Positions 7,556 to 17,002 of a stretch of DNA of 23,990 nt are shown here, piece by piece. The first letter of the stretch is position 1. Each line of letters opens with the position of its first letter. Both the position numbers and the translations under genes were made by a program. The stretch spans positions 1 to 23,990 of the forward strand of contig SKYX01000079.1 in NCBI GenBank assembly GCA_007127655.1, in the 5' to 3' direction. This DNA comes from Desulfonatronum sp. Its GTDB lineage: Bacteria; Desulfobacterota; Desulfovibrionia; Desulfovibrionales; Desulfonatronaceae. The notes under the pieces were generated by a model. That model made no database searches and had not been told where the DNA came from. It saw nothing but the letters and a program-made list of their open reading frames with translations.

Positions 7556-8943
7556 GACGCACAGACCTCCCCTGGACTACCTGCCGCGATGGGCGACTTG
7601 CGCCGCCTGGGGGTGAAGTTCCAGACCGGGCTGGTCACCGTGGCGTGGACTTCCCTGGCGAAATTGTACATGCCCAAAAAACCCTCCAAGGCTTCCTTGC
7701 GCTCGTGGTTGTGGTCGCAGAATCCCACGCCCAGCTTGAAGGCGATGGGCCGCTCCTTGACCCCGCCCACAAAGATGTCCACGTCCTTTTCCTTGATAAA
7801 GGCGGACAGTTCCAACGGGTTGGTGTCGTCCACAATGATCGTGCCCTCGTCCGTGATCTCGGCCAGTTCCTGATAGTCCTCCTCGGTGCCGGTCTGGGAA
7901 CCGACCATGACCACGTTCATGCCCAAGTGCCGGAAGGATTTAATCAAGGAAAAGGCCTTGAACGCGCCACCCACGTAGATGGCGGCCTTTTTGCCTTCCA
8001 GATCCTTGCGAAATGTTTGGAGCTTCGGGTACAGAGCCATCAGCTCCTCCCGGACCAACTCCTGAGTGCGGGTCATAATTCCCGGGTCCTTGTCCTCGAA
8101 AAACTTGGCCACGTCGTAGAGCGCGTCGGACATGTCCTCGATGCCGAAATAGGACACTCGGATAAACGGGATGCCGTACTTCTCCTTCAACATTTTGGCC
8201 AAATCCATGGTCGCCCCGGAACACTGGACCAGGTTCAGGGCCGCACCGTGGGCCCGGCGTACGTCCGCCACCCGGCCGTCGCCGGTGATATTGGCCACCA
8301 CGTCCACGCCCATCCGTTTCAGGTAGTCCTGGATGATCCAGATCTCCCCTGCCAGGTTGAAATCGCCCAGGATATTCACGCTCAAGGGCGAAATGTCCGA
8401 AGTGTCTCCAGTTCCCACCAGTTGAAACATGGCCTCGCAGGCCGCCAAATAGCCCTCCCGCTTGTTGCCCTTGAAACCCTCGGACTGGACCGGAATCACC
8501 GGGATGCCCTTCTCCGCCTGCACCTTCTTGCACACGGCCTTGAGGTCGTCGCCGATGATCCCTACGATACAGGTGGAGTAGACAAAGGCCGCGTTAGGCT
8601 GGTGCCGATCGATCAATTCCACCAGAGCCTGATACAGCTTCTTCTCGCCGCCGAAGATCACGTCCTTTTCCCGCAAGTCCGTGGAAAAGCTGAGCCGGTG
8701 TAGTTCCGGCCCGGAAGACAGCGCCCCGCGAATGTCCCAGGTGTACACCGCGCAGCCGATGGGCCCGTGCACCAGGTGCAAGGCGTCGGCTATGGGATAA
8801 AGTACCACCCGGGATCCGCAGAACACGCAGGCCCGCTGGCTCACGGCACCGGCCAGACTGCTCTTGTTACAGGAAATGGAGAACGGCTCCGCTCCCTTGC
8901 GATGAATCTGCGTTTTTCGTTCTTCAAAGATCACGGGTTCCAT
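7552..8943 (-). CDS. nifE: Nitrogenase cofactor scaffold subunit NifE
   Basis: NifE is the alpha-like subunit of the NifEN cofactor-maturation scaffold. The 463-aa protein keeps cysteines at about 39, 64 and 125 (ACVFCGSR, HGPIGC, YSTCIVGIIGDD), whose spacing matches the cluster-ligand cysteines of other NifE proteins. The conserved RLSFSTDLREKDVIFGGEKK also fits the family. The ATG at 8943 gives MEPVIFEERK, a normal N-terminus; only a weak GAGA precedes it. An in-frame ATG at 9018 would add 25 residues encoded across the intergenic hairpin and is less likely. It lies 92 bases after the ferredoxin gene and shares an ATGA overlap with nifN. Confidence 0.95.
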   Translation of the reverse strand: MEPVIFEERKTQIHRKGAEPFSISCNKSSLAGAVSQRACVFCGSRVVLYPIADALHLVHGPIGCAVYTWDIRGALSSGPELHRLSFSTDLREKDVIFGGEKKLYQALVELIDRHQPNAAFVYSTCIVGIIGDDLKAVCKKVQAEKGIPVIPVQSEGFKGNKREGYLAACEAMFQLVGTGDTSDISPLSVNILGDFNLAGEIWIIQDYLKRMGVDVVANITGDGRVADVRRAHGAALNLVQCSGATMDLAKMLKEKYGIPFIRVSYFGIEDMSDALYDVAKFFEDKDPGIMTRTQELVREELMALYPKLQTFRKDLEGKKAAIYVGGAFKAFSLIKSFRHLGMNVVMVGSQTGTEEDYQELAEITDEGTIIVDDTNPLELSAFIKEKDVDIFVGGVKERPIAFKLGVGFCDHNHERKEALEGFLGMYNFAREVHATVTSPVWNFTPRRRKSPIAAGSPGEVCAS

Positions 8944-8980
8944 GATTGTTCTCGCTTTGCTATTGGTGATGTTCGTGGCG

Positions 8981-9024
8981 TGGTTTGTGGCTGGTTCAAG
9001 AGGGACAACTTCAGCCACAAACCA
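8981..9024 (-). other. Hairpin between ferredoxin gene and nifE
   Basis: A perfect 13-base-pair stem (arms 8981-8993 and 9012-9024, TGGTTTGTGGCTG and its complement) encloses an 18-base loop. It fills half of the 92-base gap. No T run follows on the minus strand, so it is probably an RNA stability or processing structure rather than a terminator. Confidence 0.65.
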
Positions 9025-9035
9025 GCATCCATCTG

Positions 9036-9335
9036 TTACAGCAGGTATTCCTGGGCTGGTTCACCCTCTTCCAATCCGTCCAGGATGGCATCCACCACGT
9101 CTTCGCTGTCAACTTTCCCGAACCACCATCCCTCGGGATACACGACCATCACCGGACCGTTTTCGCATTGCTTCAGACACCCTGTGCTGGTGACCAGGAC
9201 GTCCAGGTTCCGGTCCAGTATTTCTTCATCGATATAGGGCAGTAAGCCGATGGTACTCTTGTGACACACGCCCTTGGGTTCGCCCTTGGTCCGAAAACTG
9301 GCGCAGACGAACATATGATGCTTCGGCTTTTCCAC
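9036..9335 (-). CDS. Thioredoxin-like [2Fe-2S] ferredoxin
   Basis: This 99-aa protein has cysteines at 11, 24, 53 and 57 (FVCASFR, GVCHK, TGCLKQCENGP), the ligand set of thioredoxin-fold 2Fe-2S ferredoxins such as the Azotobacter Shethna protein I and the clostridial counterpart, which are commonly encoded in nif clusters. In those systems the protein is linked to nitrogenase electron transfer or protection; its partner here is unknown. The start is a GTG at 9333-9335, preceded by AAGGAG at 7 bases, which fixes it well. It sits 131 bases after nifK and 92 before nifE, inside the same operon. Confidence 0.9.
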   Translation of the reverse strand: MEKPKHHMFVCASFRTKGEPKGVCHKSTIGLLPYIDEEILDRNLDVLVTSTGCLKQCENGPVMVVYPEGWWFGKVDSEDVVDAILDGLEEGEPAQEYLL

Positions 9336-9466
9336 GCTCTTTCTCCTTGATTTTAACGTTCAGATCGATACCAGGTGGAATTCAGAATTCACATCAGTTC
9401 CCTCATCCAAAAGGCGGGAAAGCAACTCTCCTCCATCCTGGCTCCTGACTTCTGACTTCTCCCTTC

Positions 9467-10846
9467 CTAATACGCCAGTTCGAAACAATCTTCTGAAGCA
9501 TCGCGGTCAATGCGGGTCAGCAAGGCGTCCAGGATCTTCTCCAGCAGGCGCAGCCCGCCTTTGTAGCCGACCGTGGGAAAGTACTGGTGGCCGACCCGGT
9601 CAATAATTGGGAAGCCGTGGCGAATCAGGGGGATGTCCTCGTCCCGGGCAATGTATTTGCAATAGGTATTGCCGATGAGCAGATCCACGGGATCGTTCTT
9701 GATCCACTGGTGCAGCAGGAACATGTCGCCACGAGACTTGATGTTCACCGGGAACGGGCTGTCCTTGGTGATCTCCTTGATCCGGGCCTCGAACTTCTTG
9801 CCCGGAGTGCCGGTGACGATGTGCACCGGGCACATATCGATGGAAGTCAAGAATTCGGTCAGGGCGATGACCTGGTCCGGATCGCCCACCAGGGCTACCT
9901 TCTTGTGGTAGAAGTACTGGTGCATGTCCGAGATCATATCCACCAACTGACCACGTTCATGGGTGATCAGGTCGGTGACGTGGCGGCCGGAGATCAGGCG
10001 CAGGGCGTCAATGAACCGGTCCGTGGCCTTCAGTCCGATGGGCAGATCCAGAATCTTGCAAGGAACCTTGTGAGTGGAATCCAGGTACTTGGCCCCGTCC
10101 GCCGAGGCCCATTCGCCCAGGGCCAAGGTGCCGATGGAATCGCCGGTGGAACGCAGCTCATCGACGGTCGTGCCGCCATCCGGGAACATCTTGTATTCGC
10201 CGGTCAAGGGGCCGTTGAGCACGCCGGAAGTATCCGGAAAGAGGATCGTCTTCACGCCCATGGCCGCGGCCAGGCGTTTGATCTCTTCCATATCCGACGG
10301 CTCCACGAATCCGGGGATAAGGTTCACCTTGCCGTTTTTCTTTCCGGTCTTTTCAGCGAAGCCCTTCAGGGTGCCCATGACCATGTTCGCAAACCCGGTC
10401 ACGTGGGAACCCACGTAGCTGGGGGTGGAGGCACTGACAACGAATTTGCCCTCAGGAATCTTGCCGTCCTGGCGGGCCTTGTCCGCGATTTGGGGGACAT
10501 CGTCCCCAATGGTTTCGGACAGGCAGGTGGTGTGTACGGCGATCACGTCGGGTTCGTACACGGTGAAGATATTGTTGATGGCCTGCAGCAGGTTGGCCTG
10601 TCCGCCGAATACCGATGAGCCTTCGGTAAATGAGCTGGTGGCCGCGGAAACCGGTTCCTTGTAGTGCCGGGTCAGGGCGCTGCGGTGATAGGCGCAGCAA
10701 CCCTGGGAGCCATGGCTGTGCGGCAGGCATCCGTGGATGCCCAGGGCCGCGTACATGGCCCCTACCGGCTGACAGGTCTTGGCCGGGTTGATGGACAGTG
10801 CCTTGCGATCCTTGATTTCAAGTGGAGTATGTCGGAGTAGTGTCAT
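9467..10846 (-). CDS. nifK: Nitrogenase MoFe protein beta subunit NifK
   Basis: NifK forms the alpha2beta2 MoFe protein with NifD and shares the P-cluster at the subunit interface. The 459-aa protein has the three P-cluster cysteines at C25, C50 and C108 (TCQPVGA, GSQGCC, HTTCLSETIGDD); their relative spacing equals that of the Azotobacter ligands 70, 95 and 153. It lacks the long N-terminal extension of aerobic and proteobacterial NifK and is close in length to the Clostridium pasteurianum form. The ATG at 10846 has AAGGA 7 bases upstream and lies 14 bases after the nifD stop; in-frame upstream ATGs would run into nifD. The C-terminus (CFELAY) is intact. Confidence 0.97.
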   Translation of the reverse strand: MTLLRHTPLEIKDRKALSINPAKTCQPVGAMYAALGIHGCLPHSHGSQGCCAYHRSALTRHYKEPVSAATSSFTEGSSVFGGQANLLQAINNIFTVYEPDVIAVHTTCLSETIGDDVPQIADKARQDGKIPEGKFVVSASTPSYVGSHVTGFANMVMGTLKGFAEKTGKKNGKVNLIPGFVEPSDMEEIKRLAAAMGVKTILFPDTSGVLNGPLTGEYKMFPDGGTTVDELRSTGDSIGTLALGEWASADGAKYLDSTHKVPCKILDLPIGLKATDRFIDALRLISGRHVTDLITHERGQLVDMISDMHQYFYHKKVALVGDPDQVIALTEFLTSIDMCPVHIVTGTPGKKFEARIKEITKDSPFPVNIKSRGDMFLLHQWIKNDPVDLLIGNTYCKYIARDEDIPLIRHGFPIIDRVGHQYFPTVGYKGGLRLLEKILDALLTRIDRDASEDCFELAY

Positions 10847-10860
10847 GATCGTATCCTTCC

Positions 10861-12504
10861 TTATTCCCAGGCATAGGTTGCGGACAGTTCCGGATTTTCC
10901 TGCCAGGGAGCCTTCATGTAGGACCAGACCTTGCTGTTGACCATCCGGTCGATGTCCGTGAAGAAATTGATGGCACCCTTGAATCCGGCATAGGGCCCGC
11001 CGATGTCGTAGTTGTGCAGCTGCTTCAGCGGGATGCCCAATTTCTGGACCGAGTATTTTTCCTTGATGCCGGCGCAAAAGATGTCCGGCTTCATGATTTC
11101 GATCAGCTTCTCGGCCTCGTATTGGTTCAGGTCGTCGATCACCAGGGACTTGTTCGGCATGTCCGGAATCATTCCGGCGTATTCCTTGAACTTGAATCCG
11201 GATTCCTCCAACTTCTTCAACTCTTCCTGGGTCTTGCGCGGGTTGTAGTTTTCCGAGCAGGGTTCGACTTCCAGCTCTTCGATGTTCCGGCTGTCCGCGT
11301 CGATCTTGATCTCAGGGATGACATGCCGGCCCTCATAGTCGTCGCGGTGGGCGAACTCGTATCCCGCGGAAATGGTCCGCATCCCAATCTCGTTGAACAG
11401 CTCCTGGTAGTGGTGGGCCCGGGAGCCGCCCACGAAAAGCATGGCCGTCTTGCCTTCGGTCCGGGATCGAACGTCGTCCATGACTTCTTTCACTGCCGGC
11501 ATTTCCTGGGCGATTACCGCTTCCACCCGCTCGGTCAACTTGGGGGAGTCAAAGTACTGGGCGATCTTGCGCAGGGATTTGGCCGTGGCCTCGGCACCGA
11601 TAAAATTCACCTTGATCCAGGGAATCCCGTATTTGGTCTCCATCATTTCCGCGACGTAGTTGATGGAGCGGTGACACATGACCGTGTTCAGGTCCGCTGT
11701 GTGGGCCGTGGCGAACTGCTCATAGGTGGAGTTTCCGCTGAAGGTGGAGATCACGGTGATCCCGCACGCGTCCAGAATCCGGTCGATCTCGAATCCGTCT
11801 CCGCCGATGTTGTACTCACCCAGCAAGTTGATCTTGAACTCGCCGACCTTGACTTCACCTTCGGTGCCCACCACGTGCTTGAAGATCTGGTTGTTGGCGA
11901 TGTGGTGCCCCGCGGATTGGCTGACGCCCTTGTAGCCCTCGCAGCTGAACCCGAAAATATTGATTCCCAGCTTTGCCTTCATTTCCTTGGACACGGCATG
12001 GACGTCGTCGCCGATCAGACCCACCGGACAGGTGGAGAACACGGCAATGGCCTTGGGGTGGAAAAGATCGTAGGCCTCCTGAATGGCCTGCTTCAGTTTC
12101 TTCTCCCCGCCGAAGACGATGTCGTTTTCGTTCATGTCCGTGGAAAAGGCGTAGGTCATGAAGTTTTCGTCGGCATCGGTTTCAGCGTGGGTCTGATTGC
12201 GCCGGGTCAACCAGGAATAGAAGCCGCAACCAATGGGACCGTGCGTGATGTTCACGATATCCCGTGTCGGGCCGAGAATAACGCCTTTGCAACCGGCATA
12301 GGTGCACCCGCGCATGGTGATGATTCCCGGGATGGTCCGGACGTTGGCGCCCATTTCCGGAGTCGATGCGCCTTCCGCCTCGTTGACCATGATCTGCTTG
12401 GCCCGCTTGCGGGCTACTTTCGTTGGGTATTTCTTCAACAGATCCTGCACCACGTCAGTGGGATCCATCTGGACGGCCTTTTTCTTTTTCGCGATGGTGG
12501 TCAT
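10861..12504 (-). CDS. nifD: Nitrogenase MoFe protein alpha subunit NifD
   Basis: NifD carries FeMo-cofactor, the site of N2 reduction. The 547-aa protein keeps the P-cluster cysteines C67 (RGCTYAGCKG), C93 (HGPIGCGFYS) and the one in FSTCPVGLIGDD. It also keeps the substrate-channel region VSQSAGHHIAN with the catalytic glutamine and histidine, the cofactor-binding cysteine in CHRSINYVAEMM, and the cofactor-binding histidine in KQLHNYDIGGPY. It has a charged extra segment (about 380-440, including EEPSEN-like acidic stretches and NPRKTQEELKKLEESG) typical of group II NifD from anaerobes. The ATG at 12504 has GGAGG 4 bases upstream. An in-frame ATG at 12525 would translate that ribosome site and is rejected. 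Confidence 0.97.
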   Translation of the reverse strand: MTTIAKKKKAVQMDPTDVVQDLLKKYPTKVARKRAKQIMVNEAEGASTPEMGANVRTIPGIITMRGCTYAGCKGVILGPTRDIVNITHGPIGCGFYSWLTRRNQTHAETDADENFMTYAFSTDMNENDIVFGGEKKLKQAIQEAYDLFHPKAIAVFSTCPVGLIGDDVHAVSKEMKAKLGINIFGFSCEGYKGVSQSAGHHIANNQIFKHVVGTEGEVKVGEFKINLLGEYNIGGDGFEIDRILDACGITVISTFSGNSTYEQFATAHTADLNTVMCHRSINYVAEMMETKYGIPWIKVNFIGAEATAKSLRKIAQYFDSPKLTERVEAVIAQEMPAVKEVMDDVRSRTEGKTAMLFVGGSRAHHYQELFNEIGMRTISAGYEFAHRDDYEGRHVIPEIKIDADSRNIEELEVEPCSENYNPRKTQEELKKLEESGFKFKEYAGMIPDMPNKSLVIDDLNQYEAEKLIEIMKPDIFCAGIKEKYSVQKLGIPLKQLHNYDIGGPYAGFKGAINFFTDIDRMVNSKVWSYMKAPWQENPELSATYAWE

Positions 12505-12561
12505 GTTTCCTCCTGGCAAGGCCAAGCTTACCTACTCTATTTTGAGACAGTCCTTACCTGA

Positions 12562-12685
12562 CAGTTCGTTCAAAAACCCCAAGTGCAAGGAGCAAGAAAA
12601 GTTCAAGGTCGAAGCGTATTTATTCATACGTGAGAGTTTGAACTATTCGCCGCGACGCAGCAATTGGGAGTTTTTCAGCGGACTG
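12562..12685. repeat. Nested inverted-repeat element between nifI2 and nifD
   Basis: Outer arms 12562-12583 and 12664-12685 are imperfect inverted repeats of 22 bases built around a shared GTTTTTGAAC/GTTTTTCAGC core. An inner pair (AAGTTCAA at 12599-12606 and TTTGAACT at 12637-12644) holds a further small stem, CGTAT-TTATTC-ATACG. The outer arm ends on the base directly before the nifI2 stop codon (12688-12686). The pattern looks like a non-autonomous palindromic element; it would fold strongly in the nif transcript. Confidence 0.65.
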
Positions 12686-13060
12686 CTAGTCGATTGATTT
12701 GTTCCCTTTCTCCCCGGTACGCACCCGGACGGAGTCAAAGACCGGGCCGATAAAAATCTTCCCGTCCCCAGGCTTGCCGGTTTTGTTTATGTCCATGATC
12801 GTGCTCACCACGTCTTCCACCTGGTCGTCCGTGACGACCACGGAAAAAACGCGCTTGGGATACAGCCTGCCCTTCTCTCCGAGCAGTTCGGCGGCTTCTT
12901 CGTAGCCCTTCTCCGCACCTTTGAGCAGCTCGGAGTTGATCAACCCCTTGCCCCTTCCCTGGGCCTCCAGGGCGAAGAACGCGGGCACGCCGGCTTCGGC
13001 CAGGGCTTCCTTGGTCTTGTTGACCATGTTCATCCGGATGACGGCGGTGATCTCCTTCAT
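12686..13060 (-). CDS. nifI2: Nitrogenase-regulating PII-like protein NifI2
   Basis: NifI2 is a GlnB/PII-family regulator. In methanogens and other anaerobes NifI1 and NifI2 form a hetero-oligomer that binds NifDK and blocks its reaction with NifH when ammonium rises; 2-oxoglutarate relieves this. The 124-aa protein begins MKEITAVIRMNMVNKTKEAL and has the extended T-loop region of NifI2 (LINSELLKGAEKGYEEAAELLG) and the C-terminal DINKTGKPGDGKIFIGPV signature. Its ATG overlaps the nifI1 stop by 4 bases. Its stop codon touches the 12562-12685 inverted repeat. Position between nifH and nifD is typical of group II/III nif clusters. Confidence 0.94.
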   Translation of the reverse strand: MKEITAVIRMNMVNKTKEALAEAGVPAFFALEAQGRGKGLINSELLKGAEKGYEEAAELLGEKGRLYPKRVFSVVVTDDQVEDVVSTIMDINKTGKPGDGKIFIGPVFDSVRVRTGEKGNKSID

Positions 13061-13416
13061 ACTCCGACCCCCTTCAGGTCCGCGCCCTCGGTTTCCTTGA
13101 CTCCGGAGCTGATGGTGTACATTTCCTCCACCGGGCTGAGGAAAACCTTCCCGTCGCCGAACGCGCCCTTTTCCCCGGTCCGGGCCGCTTCCATGATCGT
13201 CTTGACCACGAAGTCCTTGTCCTTCTCGCCGACCACGCTCATCAGCAGGACCTTGGGAATCTCGTCGTAGGTGATCTCCCCGATCTTGATGCCGCGCTGC
13301 TTACCGCGACCGGCCACGGAAAACTTGGTCACGGCCGGATACCCGGCATCCATCAACGCCTTCAAAACCGCATCCGCCCTCTCGGGCCGGACAATCGCTC
13401 GGACCATGATCAACAT
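13057..13416 (-). CDS. nifI1: Nitrogenase-regulating PII-like protein NifI1
   Basis: NifI1 is the partner of NifI2 in post-translational switching of nitrogenase activity. The 119-aa protein starts MLIMVRAIVRPERADAVLKA. It has the short NifI1 T-loop (GRGKQRGIKIGEITYDEIPK) and the PII C-terminal signature ARTGEKGAFGDGKVFLSPVEE. The ATG at 13416 is preceded by AGGGAG at 7 bases; another ATG three codons later is possible. It follows nifH by 126 bases that contain a small perfect hairpin, and its stop overlaps the nifI2 start (ATGA), so the two are probably made in a fixed ratio. Confidence 0.94.
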   Translation of the reverse strand: MLIMVRAIVRPERADAVLKALMDAGYPAVTKFSVAGRGKQRGIKIGEITYDEIPKVLLMSVVGEKDKDFVVKTIMEAARTGEKGAFGDGKVFLSPVEEMYTISSGVKETEGADLKGVGV

Positions 13417-13505
13417 ATCGCTTCTCCCTTATGGTTGGTTGAGATGTGGAATACACTGGGTTGAAAAACTGAAATCTCATTGTTTTTCATCCGAAGAACT
13501 CTCTT

Positions 13506-13522
13506 GTTTCAGATACTGAAAC
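13506..13522 (-). other. Small hairpin between nifH and nifI1
   Basis: A perfect 7-base-pair stem, GTTTCAG-ATA-CTGAAAC, lies 20 bases after the nifH stop. No T tract follows. Short hairpins after nifH are known in other species to stabilise the nifH message, which is needed in excess; that role here is inference. Confidence 0.5.
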
Positions 13523-13542
13523 TGGCAGTTTTCGGGTGAAAA

Positions 13543-15930
<2,388 letters not shown>

Positions 15931-15933
<3 letters not shown>

Positions 15934-15957
15934 AGAATCCTCGCTCATTTCCGATAA
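15931..15957 (+). promoter_or_regulatory. Sigma-28 (FliA) type promoter of the 70-aa gene
   Basis: TAAA (15931-15934), a 15-base spacer, then TCCGATAA (15950-15957) matches the flagellar sigma-28 consensus TAAA-N15-GCCGATAA with a single change. The -35 box begins at the nifV stop codon. The start site would be near 15964, 37 bases before the ATG at 16001. Confidence 0.75.
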
Positions 15958-16000
15958 AGACTTGGAGGCATTTTTTTTCACCAGCCAACAAGGAGGTTCT

Positions 16001-16213
16001 ATGGAACTTGGAACAGCAGCGCAAAGTCAAGCTGGATTCGCCATGATGGCGCAGACCCTGCAAAACGCGACCATGGGAATGGACGTTGTCACCAAAACCC
16101 TCGGCGCGGCAAATCAGTTCAATGCCGGAGCCGGTGGCGCGCAACAACCCGTCGACTCCAGGGCGGTGGCCGAAGCCACTGGAAAGGGTCTGAAGATCGA
16201 CGCGGCGGTCTAA
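16001..16213 (+). CDS. Small protein (70 aa), possibly motility-related
   Basis: An ATG at 16001 with a strong AAGGAGG 4 bases upstream opens a 70-codon frame ending in TAA at 16213. The product starts MELGTAAQSQAGFAMMAQTL, is rich in alanine, glutamine and methionine, and has no membrane segment or signal peptide. The N-terminal half could form a helix; the rest is glycine-rich with a helical tail. The length and Ala/Gln/Met-rich start recall the small YjfB-type putative motility proteins, but the likeness is weak. The sigma-28 promoter directly upstream is the better argument for a flagellar or chemotaxis link. A bidirectional terminator lies 110 bases downstream. Confidence 0.7.
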   Translation: MELGTAAQSQAGFAMMAQTLQNATMGMDVVTKTLGAANQFNAGAGGAQQPVDSRAVAEATGKGLKIDAAV

Positions 16214-16323
16214 CCCGGAGCCGAACCAAGAGCGATGCCGCTCTGTAAAGCCCGGGGAGCAACGATTCCAAGCCGTCATCAATTTGAAGTACCGCGCAAG
16301 GACGTTTGGATCGGCTTTCCGTC

Positions 16324-16374
16324 AAAAAAAGGCCGGCCGGTCACGGAACTCCCGTGATCGGCCGGTTGTTTTTT
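16324..16374. terminator. Bidirectional rho-independent terminator
   Basis: A 14-base-pair GC-rich stem with one G-T type mismatch (arms 16333-16346 and 16352-16365, 5-base loop) is followed on the plus strand by TTGTTTTTT and, read on the minus strand, by seven T residues (plus-strand A run 16324-16330). It serves the 70-aa gene from the left and the nitroreductase from the right. Confidence 0.88.
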
Positions 16375-16390
16375 GAATCCGTGCCCATAA

Positions 16391-16903
16391 TCACCATTTG
16401 TTCTTATGCACCCGGTCTGCTCTGAAACGGTCCTGATGCGTGAATTCCTGGGCGGGCCAGCCCAGGGGGACGATGGCATGGGGTTCCACGCCGCTGGGCA
16501 AGTTGAGAATCCGGCGGACGGCGTCCATCCGTTCCTGGATCGGCGCGACCCCGGTCCAGACCGTGCCCAGCCCCAGTCCCCTGGCGGCCAGGAGCAGATT
16601 CTGGACCGCCGCGGCCAGATCCTGGACCCAGTAGCCGGGATATTTCTCCAGGGCCAGTTCCGCGCAGACCACGATGCCCACCGGGGCCTGCCGAAGCATG
16701 CCCACGTAGGGATGCGTTCGCGACAACTCGTCTCTCAAGGCCGCATCCGTGACCACCACGAAATGCCAGGGCTGGGCGTTGCCCGCGCTGGGGGCGATCA
16801 TGGCCGCAGCCAGGATTTTTTCCAAATCCGCCTCGCTGACCGGTTTGTCCGGGTCGAATTTGCGGATGCTGCGTCGGGTGTGCAGTGCTTCAAAAACGTC
16901 CAT
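16391..16903 (-). CDS. Nitroreductase-family FMN oxidoreductase
   Basis: The 170-aa protein belongs to the nitroreductase family of FMN-dependent NAD(P)H oxidoreductases. RRSIRKFDPDKPV at the N-terminus and APSAGNAQPWHFVVVTD are the flavin-binding signatures, and GLGTVWTGVAP the later conserved segment. The physiological substrate cannot be told from sequence. The ATG at 16903 has AAGGAGG 9 bases upstream; the in-frame ATG at 16957 would translate through that site and is unlikely. It lies 99 bases after the last gene of the signalling operon and may be its final member; it ends at the bidirectional terminator. Confidence 0.88.
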   Translation of the reverse strand: MDVFEALHTRRSIRKFDPDKPVSEADLEKILAAAMIAPSAGNAQPWHFVVVTDAALRDELSRTHPYVGMLRQAPVGIVVCAELALEKYPGYWVQDLAAAVQNLLLAARGLGLGTVWTGVAPIQERMDAVRRILNLPSGVEPHAIVPLGWPAQEFTHQDRFRADRVHKNKW

Positions 16904-17002
16904 GTCCTGTTCCCTCCTTTCAGTATTGTTCAAGATGTACCCGTCCGTACACGTCATGCCGTACAGATCATGCGAGCCCCGAATCGGCTGCAGGAAACGG
17001 CT

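Noticed and set aside
7645..8703. 352-codon plus-strand open frame over nifE
   Set aside because: Antisense shadow of nifE with reversed-gene composition.
11014..12561. 515-codon plus-strand open frame over nifD
   Set aside because: It is the antisense shadow of nifD, rich in His/Val/Asp as expected from a reversed high-GC gene, with no ribosome site.
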